From: Siphlonurus alternatus | Lineage: Eukaryota > Arthropoda > Insecta > Ephemeroptera > Siphlonuridae | DNA length: 64,000 bases | Direction: 5' to 3' | Assembly (NCBI GenBank): GCA_949825025.1 | Contig: OX463780.1 | Location: 38,916,979 to 38,980,978 of the forward strand | Shown: piece by piece, positions 26,106 through 51,078 of the stretch | How positions within the stretch are numbered: position 1 is the first letter of the stretch | Layout: each line of letters begins with the position of its first letter | Notes under the pieces: model-generated | Seen by the model: the letters and a program-made list of their open reading frames with translations, nothing else | What the model was told of the DNA's origin: nothing | Databases searched by the model: none | Program-made: the position numbers and the translations under genes

Positions 26106-28443
26106 CATTATTTTTACACACATTTTTTATTCAGAAACAAACAAACGCATGATATATTTTATAAAATTTTACAGTAAACCCGAAGATAAAGCTTGTCTAT
26201 CAAATATCTAGTATAATATGTACGAAAATCTTAAGCTTTATAAAATATAATATTTAGAATTCAGATATCACATGACTCATCAAATATATATCAGTCTACA
26301 ATATAAAAAAAAAACATAAGGATCATGATCAGTTTTTTGATCTAATAACTCTTCAGGTCTTCAGCATAAGACATGTGCATCCGATTCATATTTATAATTT
26401 TTGCTCAATATACTGTACGTTACACAAATTTGCAGTTCAATTTTATGTCCAAACAATGTGTCTTTTATACTGAGAAGCTTTTTTTTTTTAATTTCTAAAA
26501 AGTTCATATACTGTATATTATATTGTGTAGGTTGACCAGAAAAATTCATCAGTTTATTTTGAGCTTCAAAACGCCCAGCTACTCACTACATCTCTACAAC
26601 AAAGGTAGGTGATTATCCTATTAATTTCGTTAATTAACTGACTATCATATATTATAATTATATTATATAAATATAATATACTCTAATGTCTCTAAATTGA
26701 AAAAAAACACACACACACACGACAGCATGGCATGTATATGTCATTTATTTAATGATCTTTATTGGAATAGTAAAGATATAAACTTAATGAAAGATGTTTT
26801 GTAGCTTAAGTCTGCATGGTGCTGAGGAAAAGTTGATAGAGTATATTACTATCGACCTCAAACTTTTTTATTGCAGAAATGAATAGAGGGTGCAAAGTTA
26901 TAATACTCAGATTTTTTAAGAGTCCGGTACTTTTTAAAAAAAAATATATTGAAAGTAGAGAGAATAATACCTTTTGAAGAGGCATAACGTTTTAATAAAA
27001 AGGATAGGACGAAAAGGAGCGTGGGTTTAAATTGAAATTTGAATCACTTTTTACTTTTTAACAATACTTCCTGGCCTCTAAAATCTGAAAATAATCAGTG
27101 GCATACCCGTATAATACAGGGCAAATTGCAATAAAATTTGTTTTACGGTTTGACATCAGACTGGAAGCTACGCTGCTCGAGACTGCACAGCTGAACGTGA
27201 CGGTGGCTGCCCTGCACGAGAAGGTGCAATGTGCGCACGAGCTCGCTAAGGCAGAAGAAGACAAGTACAAGCTGCAGGCCAAGAACTGTGAGCTCAGGTG
27301 AGAATCATCAGGTGTAGAGTCCTAAATATTCTCTTTGTTATTAATTGTTGCTTTTCTATGTTAATAAATATACTAATATAATTTTAACTAAATGTTAAAA
27401 CTTTTTTATAATTTCAGGTTTAATTTAAACATTATTACAAAAAAAATACTATAAATAAATTAATTTTAATTTAATTTATACTAAAGGGCAGTGATTTAAT
27501 CCCATACAAAAATGTTTTCATATTTTTTTTTAAAAAAAGATTAAGGTGCGAGGAAGAGAAAAAAGTTTAAAAATTATAGAAAGATTTTAAATTTTGATGT
27601 TTACATTTTTAATAATTTTTATGCAATCGAATTTAAAAATGCTTGGACAAAATAATTTCTTATATAGCACGAACGTAATATTGCTCTGTTTAATGTGGGC
27701 GTTGCCAAATTATGAAACTAAAACTTATTTTGGAATGATTTGACTCACAATCAGTTCATTTCTTGTTGCAATCTACAAATGCAGCAGACCAGGGTGATAT
27801 TATTAATATTAAGCTGTCCCAAGGCGTATATTATACATGAATAATTTCAAATAAAACAGTACTGTTGTTTGCAGATTAATACATGAGACAGTACGATTTC
27901 AGGATAAACCTGCTGGAAGAGCACGCGAGGTCGGGAGCTGCGTGCGAGCGACTGGAGGCATTGCTGCAGGATTACAATGCAAGCCACGCTCACCAGGCGC
28001 TCTCTCAGGAGCTGGTCGAGCGAAGAGCAGAGGTAGCGGAGCTCAAGAAAACAGGAGTAACGTTGGCGCAAGAGAAGGTGGAGCTGGAGACACAGTACAG
28101 GTAATTTAAAATAAATATAAAAAATTAATTTATTTTAGCCATCATAAACACAATACTAATGAGTGTATTAATTGGTAATTGGTTAATTCGTAGGTCTACA
28201 CAGTATTACAGATCTAAGTTTACGTGTAGATTTGACTACGCGCAGCAGCCATCTTTGTTGCATATCCCAGCCAGACATAGACGGCGACAGTCTGGGGAGC
28301 TATAGTAGGCGCCACAGTGTCGGGCGTAAACTAAGATTTGTTATACTGTATGTTGTATTTCCATGCCACGTCTTTATACTAATCAATCTACTTTTAATTT
28401 TTTTATTATAATTATCCAGTATAATATGGCTCAATTAAGTATA

Positions 28444-28522
<79 letters not shown>

Positions 28523-31141
28523 CGCATGTTTAGTAAAATAATTAATAATTACATAATATATATTTCAAAATTTAAATATTCATTGCATATAAAGATATCC
28601 AGTATCCCCTTCACATGGGTGCATCCAATTATAAATATTACTGTTTTTGGTACTTTCACTTCTCTGACCATGCACGTATGAACTCAGGGTGCTGCAAGAG
28701 AAGGTGTCCCACGATCAGCGCGTGGCTGAGCAGACCCTAGCGGCGTCCCAGATGAAGGTCTCCGCCTTGGAGACTTGCTGCACCAACTCGAGCTCTGCCA
28801 CGTCTCTCCGGGCCCGCAATGACGAGCTGCAGCAACAGGTCTTGGCGATCTCTGCCAGCAACACTGCCATGGAACTGGAGCTGGGGGAACTGCAGAAGAA
28901 AAGTGACGCACTGATAGTACGTCGGATATTGCGTGGTAGCTAGTGTACTAACGATAGGAAATAATATTTAAATAATAAAATATCATTTAATTTATTAATT
29001 TTGATCACATTAGCGAATTTCATCACGGAGTCAAAGTAATAAATTATCAGTCGAGATATATTTTAATACATATCGGCAAATTAATTAGGGACATTTCATG
29101 GAGTTTCTTTTACTAATTTCTGTTACAGCTTGAACAGAAAGGCTTGCTGGAGACGTGTGAAAAACAGTCCCAAAGTTTGCAGTCGCAAGTGACCCAGCTG
29201 ACCGAGTCTCAGCAGCGCCTCACGCGGGAGTCATCGCAACTTACTACCCAGGTAACATATTTTGTACCTAGTTGACAAAAGGAAAATATAATTTAATTAT
29301 TTCACTAGAACTATTGTTTTCAAAACAATTGATAATTATATATAAAATCACCCATCATTCATATTGAAACCGAGGAATATTCTGGGAATATTCTCGAAGT
29401 ATTTTAGAATAATATATGGTAGTAAAATTTTCAAAGTTGAAATGTGTCATGCTATTAGATTTTTGGGAATTGGGTGAACACCTCTCATTACAAATTACAT
29501 ATTTACTGAGAACATCAATATTACTAAAAAATGTAAAGAATTAAAATTACTCTATTATGTAGTTATGCATTACTCATTTTATAAGATGATAAAACATCTA
29601 CTAATTATGTATTGTTTGTTTTATTTCAGGTTAATCAAATAAAACAAGCATTTTGCAGAGGGAAAGGTAATAATAATAAATTATTTTTCATAACTTAACT
29701 AATAATGTGATACAAATAAACAGCATCGTTTTATTATTCTACATAATTTAACACCATCATAAAAAAAAATCTTACTTCCCTGTCTCCATTCTTAATTCTG
29801 TGAATAAAATTTTCAGAAGTGAAAAACTTGGTGAAACTTGGAACTGGAAGTTACTATTTCGTCCAACATATTAGGGTAAGTTAATTTTATCAATTTTATC
29901 ATAATAATATATTGAACATTTTATCGTGTTAATTCGTTTATTTTATGAGAGAGTACAATCTTTTGAAAAAATGTTGTTGTACAATGAAGCTACGCATTTT
30001 CACAGAAATTAATGCATTTACGAAGTAACAAAAATATATTAGTAATTATTTTTATTAGAATATATTTAATACACACATATTTTAGTTTTATCTTTGCATT
30101 GTAATTCTAAAATGCATCTCTATGATCTGTTCGCAAACATCTTTTTTGTTTGTTACTTACAACATATTATATTTATATGTGCTACGTAGCTGCTCTATAT
30201 AAATATTATAACTTATAACTTCTTCAACTTCAATTCATCCATTACAGTATTTAATTTCGTATTCATTTTGGGGGAAGAGGGGAGATCTGTAAATAGTTAC
30301 TATATATATAGTAAAGAATATTACATGGCACTATCTTTATCTCGTCCGACCTCTTGAGCAACATTGATATTAATCAACGTTCTGAATGTGCAGCTGAACT
30401 GGCACGAGGCGCAGAAGTTCTGCCGTGGTCTGGGACTTGACCTCGTCTCCATCGAGACCCAGCAGGAGAACGAGCTGCTCGTGAACCACCTCCAAGCCTC
30501 CGGTGAGTCACAATAATTTAATTTATCCATAAATTTTGGTGATAATCTTCTTTCGTGCAATCTTCTTGAAGTTTCTGTATTGATATTGTAAAAATTGTCT
30601 CCATATGGAAACAAACATTATGTAATATTTTGCTATAAAGTTTTATAATATGCATCTTTGTGTATAGTTAGATTGTGATGTTTGTACGTAATTTTTTAAA
30701 TTGACGTGAACATAATAATTATATCGTCCTTATGTACAATCTAAGAGGTTCAAATATAATGTTATTATTTAATCAAAAAGTGTTAATACAACAACGAAAA
30801 ATTGTAATTTTTCAATACTATGTAGTATAAATTAATGTTGATTTGTGAATATGAATTAAACATACCCTCTCCTAAATGAAAACTGTTTTCTTGTAGGTCT
30901 GGAGAGCGGTTTGGAAGGTTTCGTTTGGACGAGCGGTACCGACCAGGCGGTCGAGGGACAATTTTATTGGTCAGCCACTGGTCAAGACTTTGGCTTCACG
31001 AACTGGCACTCTGGACAGCCCGACAATGCAGGTTCCGAGAACTGCATGGAACTGTGGAACGTGGGAACGATAGGATGGAACGACAGACCTTGCAACTGGA
31101 AAGGCAGGTTCATCTGCGAACTGAATTCAGTATGTGCTTAA
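23981..31141 (+). CDS. Secreted coiled-coil C-type lectin
   Basis: Twelve exons: 23981-24010, 25610-25726, 26028-26075, 26531-26604, 27160-27297, 27903-28100, 28688-28916, 29129-29251, 29630-29666, 29817-29875, 30394-30502, 30897-31141 (stop TAA); 468 residues. A signal peptide is split after MLRLNVLLIA by intron 1 (continuing VVALGLGGA). Residues about 65-330 are Glu/Gln/Lys/Leu-rich heptad-like sequence, an expected coiled-coil stalk for oligomerisation. Residues about 335-468 form a C-type lectin-like domain with FCRGLGLDLVSIE, the galactose-type QPD motif, WND and CNWKGRFICE, so the calcium and sugar site looks intact, unlike the lectin at 15431. Four stalk exons share phase-2 borders and similar sequence, as if grown by exon duplication. 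Its CTLD exon split after VNHLQASG matches the other lectin. A degenerate MITE reaches to within about 55 bp of the 27160 acceptor. Confidence 0.92.
24340..24480 (-). repeat. Possible LINE tail fragment
   Basis: On the minus strand, a block ending CCCAATAAACAATTATTATT resembles a retrotransposon 3' end with a short ATT tail. It lies in the first intron of the coiled-coil lectin. A CCCAATTG motif occurs twice inside. The evidence is weak. Confidence 0.25.
26845..27105. mobile_element. Degenerate palindromic MITE, family P
   Basis: The left arm (TTATTGCAGAAATGAATAGA, then GGGTGCAAAGTTATAATACTC) is clear and the right arm is badly decayed. It ends roughly 55 bp before the lectin exon at 27160, so it forms much of the region where the branch point and pyrimidine tract should be. 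Confidence 0.6.
28211..28338. repeat. Possible small fold-back repeat
   Basis: Ends ATCTAAGTTTACG and CGTAAACTAAGAT are inverted with one mismatch around about 100 bp of GC-richer DNA, in a lectin intron. No second copy was seen in the window, so its status as a mobile element is unproven. Confidence 0.35.
28446..28520. repeat. (GA)n microsatellite
   Basis: About 74 bp of GA dinucleotide in the intron before lectin exon 28688-28916. Confidence 0.95.
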
Positions 31142-32489
31142 AGATTCTACCTACCAGTAATATTTCGGAACTTAACTATACAGCAGCTATTATCTAGGAA
31201 ACGCTTCCTCACACATGCTGGTTATTGTGGCTATGATGTATTGTTTGGATGCATTGGTAAGGGAATTATTCAGAGTATGTATCCCAACAACTGTCTGTCA
31301 TTAAATTTTCAAATATTTACATTATTATATACTTATATCTATAGGTATAAATAATCCAACTATTCTTAATTAAATGATTTTTCTCCTACACTTTATTTTT
31401 GAATGATTCTTTTTCAGCTAACAACTGTATCCCATAACTATATTTAAACTCAAAAATATTTTCGTATCAATTAACCCTTGAAAATTTTCTTTTCTAACTA
31501 ACGTGTACGTTGACCATGTCTCGACATAATATTGATGTTTTCTTAAAACACAGATGTAATTCATAGCCTTAATGCCATCATACTTTATTATTAATGTTCC
31601 TAAAAATTCTAAAAGTAATGGACGACGCTGCATTTTTCACGTAAATTAAAAAAAAAAAATCTCAATACTTTGATGAATAAATATTTGACAATTTTTAATG
31701 TTATATTAAATTGTACTTGAATTTACAATAATCATGTATATGTTCGTGATAGTCCAATTTTGACGTGTCTTGTACCCATGGCAAGCATGCATGATACACT
31801 TATTTCAATCTGCGAAGTAATGTACTAATATTTATTAATTTTTATGTTATTGTTATATGTATAATTCTAGTTTTCAGTCTGAAAGCTATTTTTTATGTAT
31901 AATATAATACAATTTGTAACTGTTAAATATGTAAATTTGTTATTATATTTGTACTAAAACACTAACTGACATGAACTTAATGCTTTTTAATCCTTTTTAT
32001 GCAACATATAAAAGTTTAAAATAAATAAATGAAGACAAAAGGTTAATTAAATCCAAAACAGATGACGGCATTGAATTCAAGGTGAGCACGAGAATATTAC
32101 TTTGAATTACACTTTTATAAAGTTATATATTAATGTATATATTTTTATGTTTTTGAAATTTATAAGAAAACAATGTGATATGTGTATATATTATATCGAA
32201 AGAAGTAATAAATTGTAATTTTTTAAAATAAAATGCCATGTTTAAAATGAATCTATCGATGTATCAAAAATATTTATCAAAAATAAAATTAATAAAAAAA
32301 ATGAACATGCATGCTGATCTTGTTACTTGTAACCCAAATCGACACGATTCCATTGCAGATTTATTCGTAGCTATGTACCAAGGTGTATAGAGGGTTAGAG
32401 GGTTCTCTATATACACCTTGCTATACTATGTACTATAACGCCAGGCCTATTAAATTTACTAAGAAACCAAAATAAACAAACTTTTGGGT
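31142..32489. other. 3' flank of the coiled-coil lectin
   Basis: No gene is seen. Candidate AATAAA signals for the lectin occur near 31675 and 32020. A 42-bp hairpin with CAAGGTG/CACCTTG ends lies at 32379-32420, related in its ends to the one at 12450. Confidence 0.5.
32379..32420. repeat. Tiny palindrome with CAAGGTG ends
   Basis: CAAGGTGTATAGAG and CTCTATATACACCTTG form inverted arms around a 12-bp loop of GGTTAGAGGGTT. It shares its terminal heptamer pair with 12450-12485. Confidence 0.45.
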
Positions 32490-34425
32490 TTAAGGTCTGT
32501 CGCTATGAAAATATGCAAGTGGAATGAAAAGAGATGTCACTACCAGTCTTTAGTAAATGATGTCCGAGATTGGGTGATTTTAATTCCAACATTTCAAAGG
32601 AAATAATAAGATTAACCGTTTTTAAATGAGCAACAGTCATTATAATTATGTTTATCTATTTCCTAGTCTGATTAATTTGTGAATACAATAATTATATGAT
32701 AAGTTATTGCAGTTAAAAAAATGCCCCTATAACTCAGAGAGCAAAAGCTCAAGGCAAAGAAAGAAATATGAAGGGCAGCCGTGCCGTGATGAATGCTCCT
32801 GCTCTACCGTTGCGAGTGCGCCTCAACATTCCATTGTATTTTAAATTGAATAGAAGGGAGAGTAACGGTAAATAAACAAAGATGTATTATTTTGAAAGAA
32901 TTAATATTATGATTTTTAGGATAGTAAGCATCGAAACTTTTTTTTTTCGATAAAAAAATAAAATATATTATTGTATTTTTTAATTCCTTTTGTTATATAT
33001 AATGAATCTAACTCGAATCTAAGTAATAATCCTAATAATTACGTAATTTTATATATTAAAATTTACTATCATTCATAATGCTGTTTCGCTTTATGTGGCT
33101 CATCATATCTAATCATATATGCTTGAAATAAAAATAATTTGATAATAATTTGTTTCTGGATCCGCGCCTGATTATCTTTATATATATATTAATAATTTTT
33201 TTTTTTTTTACAAGGATACACCCCTAAGAGCTTACAGCTCGCGGCGGGGTACTGGGTAGGGATAGAAGGTAGGGAACGGATAGTGGCCACGGCCTGCATG
33301 CTTACGCGTCCCAGCATTCGCTGAGGTGAGACTGAGGGAACCGTGGAAAACCTCAGTCAGGACGGACACCTTTAATTTTTCTCAATGGACCAAAGCGATG
33401 TCCAAAGCCTGGAGAACCACACACAAGTGCATCACTGCACTGGGTGGAAAGCGAGACGAATTTACCCCAGGGAGGGAGCAGCGTATTTTTTACTTGAAAC
33501 GGTCACCCATCCAAGTACTAACCACGCTCGACGTAGCTTGACTTCGGTGATCTAACGAGACCGGTCAATGCACTGCGCCAATAATATTATTATTAAAAAA
33601 AATAATAATAAATATAAATATTTATTTATTTATATTTATATATATTTTATATTTTTGTAGATATGTATTATATAAATACATATATAACTATACATATAAT
33701 AATATATATATATAGTTATATAATATTATAACTATATTATAAATGTTATAATAAATATTATAATTTTATATAATTACGGTCCAATAATTAATAATAATTA
33801 TAATAATTAATTAATTTTTCTCTCAATAAAAAAATCGATATATATATATTATGTATTTTTTTTTTTTTTTTTACTGGAGGAATTTAATAGATAGAGCTAG
33901 GCCTTGTAGGAGCCATCAATTTCCGTGTGCAGACTACCAATGCTGAGCTGCATGAGCACGGCCCATGGGTCTGCACGGCCCACGGGCCCGCCCGTGCAGA
34001 TCCGTGCGAGAGCCCGCAGAACCTCTAAGCCGTCTCGGCGCCCTCCCTGCTGCTGGTAAAGCTCAAGCTGACCATCCTCACTTTACTTCCTCGCTGCTTG
34101 CTGGCGAGCAAGCTAGGTGCAGTCCCGAACAATGGGACAATGCACAGTACATCCGAGGAGAAAAAAATTCAGCAAGAGGGCTTGTGACAAAGTGGGGAAA
34201 TATAGTGTGTAATTTTCTTACTTGTAAAGTCCTTAAAACATTGCTGTACAGTATCCATATTAACTTGTTCATCAGAGAATATATATATAATTAATATTAT
34301 ACAATTAAAAATTAAATATCCTTTAAAGTTTTGTAAAAATGTTGGAACAAAATTCTTCCAATCAGTATTTTTCGAAACGCAAACGTTGCGCCTCTGGTGG
34401 CCGGCTACGTAGCGACAGTCCTTAA
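32490..34425. mobile_element. TTAA-flanked non-autonomous element, copy a
   Basis: Inverted ends TTAAGGTCTGTCGCTATG and a mirrored TAGCGACAGTCCTTAA bound 1.94 kb. Internal blocks (GAGAGCAAAAGCTCAAGGCA, AAGGGCAGCCGTGCCGTGA, an ACAATGCACAGTACATC block and CCTCTGGTGGCCGGCT) recur in the same order in the element at 38394-41055. TTAA at both edges could be a target duplication of the piggyBac type, but no transposase frame is present. A 5S-derived SINE at 33196-33582 is nested in it and absent from copy b. A stray GGATCCGCGCCTG near 33159 resembles a hAT MITE end. Confidence 0.65.
33196..33582 (-). mobile_element. SINE with 5S rRNA-derived head
   Basis: On the minus strand the element opens with sequence matching the 3' two thirds of 5S rRNA, including the internal promoter: GATCACCGAAGTCAAGC, then GGTTAGTACTTGGATGGGTG (box C region). 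About 290 bp of unrelated body follow, then an A tail (T run at 33196-33209). This is the architecture of SINE3-type elements transcribed by RNA polymerase III from a 5S promoter. The first part of 5S is missing or diverged, so it is not a functional 5S gene. Only one copy is seen in the window. Confidence 0.75.
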
Positions 34426-34738
34426 AATCACATCGCACACGTAGTGTAATTCATCATTAATCATTTGAATGTAGAAATAATCTTGATGCAGAAACAAAAG
34501 GCACTATCCAAACCAAAGACGCTTGTAATTTAGTAGCATTATATAGAATTGTGAAGTTAGAGATGTAGGTTAAACTGAAATTTATACATATATTAAAAAT
34601 AATTATTTTATTACTTTAATAATACTATAAATAATATAACATTATTGAGCAAGGTGTGCAAAGTGTAGGAAGAGAAATTAAACAAATAAAACACAGCTGA
34701 TGTTATTACACTTTGTTCTCTCCCATCCAAGCAGTGTC
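34426..34738. other. Intergenic 3' flank of NRF-6-like copy 3
   Basis: AT-rich DNA with no gene visible. It must hold the polyadenylation site of NRF-6-like copy 3; a TTTATT motif near 34606 gives AATAAA on the minus strand. Confidence 0.4.
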
Positions 34739-47519
<12,781 letters not shown>

Positions 47520-47548
47520 CGCGAAGTCAAAGCAAGACTGAGAAGCAG

Positions 47549-47956
47549 ACTGACATATTTGACTTTTTAAATGCTTTATTTGAAGCGATAGAAACTATAG
47601 AAAGTAAAGATTTGTGTTTTGGCCTATAATTCTTTGAAATGAAAAAATCATTCGACTCATTAAATCATGACATCATAATAGATAAATTGATAGAAATTGG
47701 TTGTGAAAACAGTATTTTATCATTACTTAAGTCTTAATTGACTGATGGATCACAATATGTCGAAATTAGCTATAATAAAGACGAAAATGATGTCTATCAG
47801 AAAATAAAATTTCCAGAATTAGAGGTTGTTTTAGGTGTACCACAGGGTGCAGGGTGGTCACCAGATCTGTATGGAATTACGACGGATAACTTGTATAAAA
47901 AATTAACAGATTGTTTACTTATGCAATATGTAGATGATAAGATTGTAATGGAGTAG
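47549..47956 (+). pseudogene. Reverse transcriptase fragment of a LINE
   Basis: One reading frame with two in-frame stops encodes a degraded non-LTR reverse transcriptase: a KKSFDSLNHDIIIDKL block (the AFDSLNHD region), GVPQGAGWSPDLYGI (the GVPQGS region) and QYVDDKIV (the YADD catalytic region with Val for Ala). It is of the Jockey/CR1-like type. It starts about 30 bp upstream of the copy 3 start codon, on the opposite strand, and is cut at its 3' end by a half MITE at 47948. It cannot encode an active enzyme. Confidence 0.75.
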
Positions 47957-48098
47957 CGACCTCATATTTTTTATTGCAGAAATGCATAGAGAGTAGAGAG
48001 TGTAAAGTTATGCTACCCTGATTTTTTTTCAGATTTTTTTTAAGTCTGAGAACTACCTTTAAAAAATTATTTGAAAGTCCTTTTTGTGACGTCACGCG
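47948..48098. mobile_element. Left half of a palindromic MITE, family P
   Basis: It starts after TA with ATGGAGTAGCGACCTC, continues through TTATTGCAGAAATGCATAGA and GTGACGTCACGC, then stops at the centre where the mirrored arm should begin. The second arm is missing, replaced by a LINE-like tail, so the junction marks a deletion or template switch. Confidence 0.65.
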
Positions 48099-48137
48099 TA
48101 TATATTACCTAACCTGTAACCTGTTTTTTGAATATAA

Positions 48138-48236
<99 letters not shown>

Positions 48237-48238
48237 AT
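48099..48238 (+). repeat. LINE-like tail with (AAAT)n array
   Basis: A short block CTAACCTGTAACCTG and TTTTTTGAATATAAT runs into about 100 bp of AAAT repeat. This looks like the 3' end of a non-LTR retrotransposon, perhaps the same one that supplied the reverse transcriptase fragment upstream. Confidence 0.6.
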
Positions 48239-48239
48239 A

Positions 48240-48467
48240 TATTATTCCATCATTTTGTTTTTATATTGAATTTGATGCCGCATTGCAATCCCTCTTTTTT
48301 TACTAAATATTTTAAACATAAAGGTGTTCTCGCAGGATGGTGCACCTGGTGAACGAGGTGTTCTCGCTGTCCCTGCTGATGCAGCTGTGGAGGGCCTACG
48401 TGCTGGCCATCGCTGCTTATGAGCTCACCAAGGACGTGCGGGTCAGTGTGGAGGCTTCTAAATTTTT
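48240..48467 (+). pseudogene. Orphan copy of odorant receptor exon 2
   Basis: Positions 48336-48441 match odorant receptor exon 2 (20432-20327, minus strand) base for base over 106 bp, with the acceptor CGCAG and donor GTCAGT kept. About 95 bp of upstream intron and 25 bp of downstream intron also match with a few changes and small indels. Exons 1, 3, 4 and 5 are absent around it, so it cannot make a receptor alone. It is inverted relative to the source and lies between an AAAT array and a TA-rich stretch. Confidence 0.85.
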
Positions 48468-50245
48468 GAGGATATATTATATATATATACAGTATATATA
48501 TATACACACAGTATACGTGCCCCTTTTGAATAGTGCTTCATTGCATGCATCAATATAAAAGTCTTGTACGACCTATTCTAAAAAAGTGAAAAAAAAAGAC
48601 GAATTCTAAAAATATTATTGATTTATCAAATTAAAAGGTATTTATCATAGAAATTACAAGAATTAAATAATTAATAAAAGCAGTGAAATAATTAAGCTAA
48701 CATTAATTTCCTTACCTAAATTAACATGGGTTTCCATCTCTGCTAATTTTCTCAAAAAGGAAAAGAGAATGAAATTACCAAAACCGATAGCGGATAAACT
48801 TGTGGCATAAAACATAAAAATACTTTTTAATTAGTATCTTCTCAGTATAATTTTCAAGTAAATTGAGAATTAATATTTTTCTCAAAAGCTCACAATGTTG
48901 GACTTTTTTTAGATTTCATTTGGTGATAGAGAAATATATATACGTCTAGTATTTTTGGTGAATAATAACTCAACTTTAAAAACTTTGATCATACTTTAAG
49001 CCTGAATTTATTTGCTCATTTTCACTTATGGGTTAAAAAAAGTTAGAGAAGAAACGAACAAACGCAATTTCTAGTCGTCATCGAAGACTTGCGGGATTGT
49101 AAACTCCACTAAAATAAAAAATGTTGAATACAGCCAAAGCAAAGCCGAATCGATTTTTTTAATAGAGTGTAATTTGCATACAATATCTACGCTGCATCTA
49201 TATTATTAATTATTAATATGTACTGCAATATAATCTTTGTTTAGAAAAAAATCATAACCTGAAACCATATGTTATCATATTTTTACTTTTTTTAGACGCG
49301 TTAATTATTTTTTTTTTTTTTTTCCAAACAACAGCCCCTAAGAAAATATATTACGCATTTAAATACAACCCGCAAAAATATAAATTAATATTGTTACAGT
49401 AAAAGTTGCTGTAATCATTCATCTTCCTAATTACTATAGCTATAATACATGACTTGAATTCTTGAATTGGTAATCAAACTTGTAAATGAATTCATGCAAT
49501 TTTCTATATGGTCTGCAAAAAGGTGCGAATAAAAAAAATAAACATCCGTTGCAGTTATATAAATATTTAAACCACACCAAATGCACTAGATAACACAACA
49601 TTACACTCAAAAGCTATAATAATATATCCATATGATCAGTATTTAAGCTTTCATTTGTATATTATTTTCTGTTGATATTGAAAATGGTTAAAATCTATTA
49701 GTGTCAATGCATTTTAACTGAAAAGGTGACAAAGAAAAAAGCTGCTCTGAGTTTTGTATATATTCGTTTTATTGAGCTATAATTAAGTATAAAAGTGAAG
49801 TAAATTTATTTTACTCCAAAAGTTATTAACAAATAATAAATTGCTTAATGGTAATTAACAACGAACACAATTATAATATTTACACACTTAACAATTCAAT
49901 TATTACCAGCCTAATATACATATAATATTATTTATAATTCATAATGCATAATTTTTTTATTGCCTTTCGATTGCATATACAACAGTATAAGCACGTCAAT
50001 AATGTTCATCAATCACATGCACGTCCATATTGCGGCATATTTAATAAATAACACAATAAAACAAGAAACACAAACAAGAAATAAAACAATATAGCACTAA
50101 TCATTTCAATACATCCCATGATTCGTGTATAAATAAAAAATATTTGTTAAAAGTTATTCCTTGCAAATTTGTACAAACTACAAACAGTATAATATATATC
50201 ACTTATCAATTTAACTGAAAATAAATGAGCCTATGCGTTTTATTA
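48468..50245. other. Intergenic DNA between copies 3 and 4
   Basis: AT-rich sequence without recognisable gene, RNA or complete mobile element. It holds the 3' flank of copy 4; a TTTATT at 50238-50243 gives an AATAAA almost touching its stop codon, and others lie further down. Confidence 0.5.
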
Positions 50246-51033
50246 TTATTTTTCATCTGTAGCTAAATATTTGTCACTATTTTTGTTTGGTACTTGGGCT
50301 TCAAGCTCGCGGTCAGCGGTGGAGGAGGGTGTCAAGTACCGCGGCTTGCGCTTCAGAGGGTGCAGTGCGGCGAGCAGTTGCAGTGAAGGAGACTCCAGCA
50401 CGATGGACAAGAGTATGCCGGCCATGTATGACGTCAGCAGGAAGCCCATCCACATCACGAACTGTCAAGAGCAAAAATTAAGCATTCACTTGTATATAAA
50501 AAGTCATCATATATTACGTTTCACTCAGTATATGTATGTATCTTAATTTCCAAGAGCTTTGGTCTTATACCAATTTAAAGATTTTAAAGAGGTCTGATAA
50601 AACATTTTAACCGAAAAATATTGCAAGCAAGAATTTAAATGACAAAGATCTATAAATAAAACGTGTAATTATACTAACGATTGATCCCCGGCTGAGAGGC
50701 ACTGGTCCAGCCATGTTGAGGAAGGTCCACTCCATCAATGGGCAGTGTATGAGGTAGGCGCAGTACGTGGCCTTGCCAAGTGGTGACAGCAACGGCGAAC
50801 TCAGCACGTTAGACACCCAGCCTGATGGAATTACCATGTGTGTCATAACCACGCGCATACTTGTCATGACTGCAGTACCACTACATTTTCACAAGCTATA
50901 AAGTCCCACAGAAATAGTAGCCGGACTTTTAGTTTTCTGACCTATATAATTATATATTTTCTTTACAAATCTGAAACTTTGCATATATTGCATATATACT
51001 GTATATAAACCTATAGAGTATCAAAATATAATA

Positions 51034-51078
<45 letters not shown>

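Noticed and set aside
33490..33582. A genuine 5S rRNA gene
   Set aside because: Only the internal two thirds match, with substitutions; the sequence then runs into a SINE body and A tail rather than a terminator.
47549..47956. An active retrotransposon polymerase
   Set aside because: There are in-frame stops, only a short part of the domain, and truncation by a half MITE.
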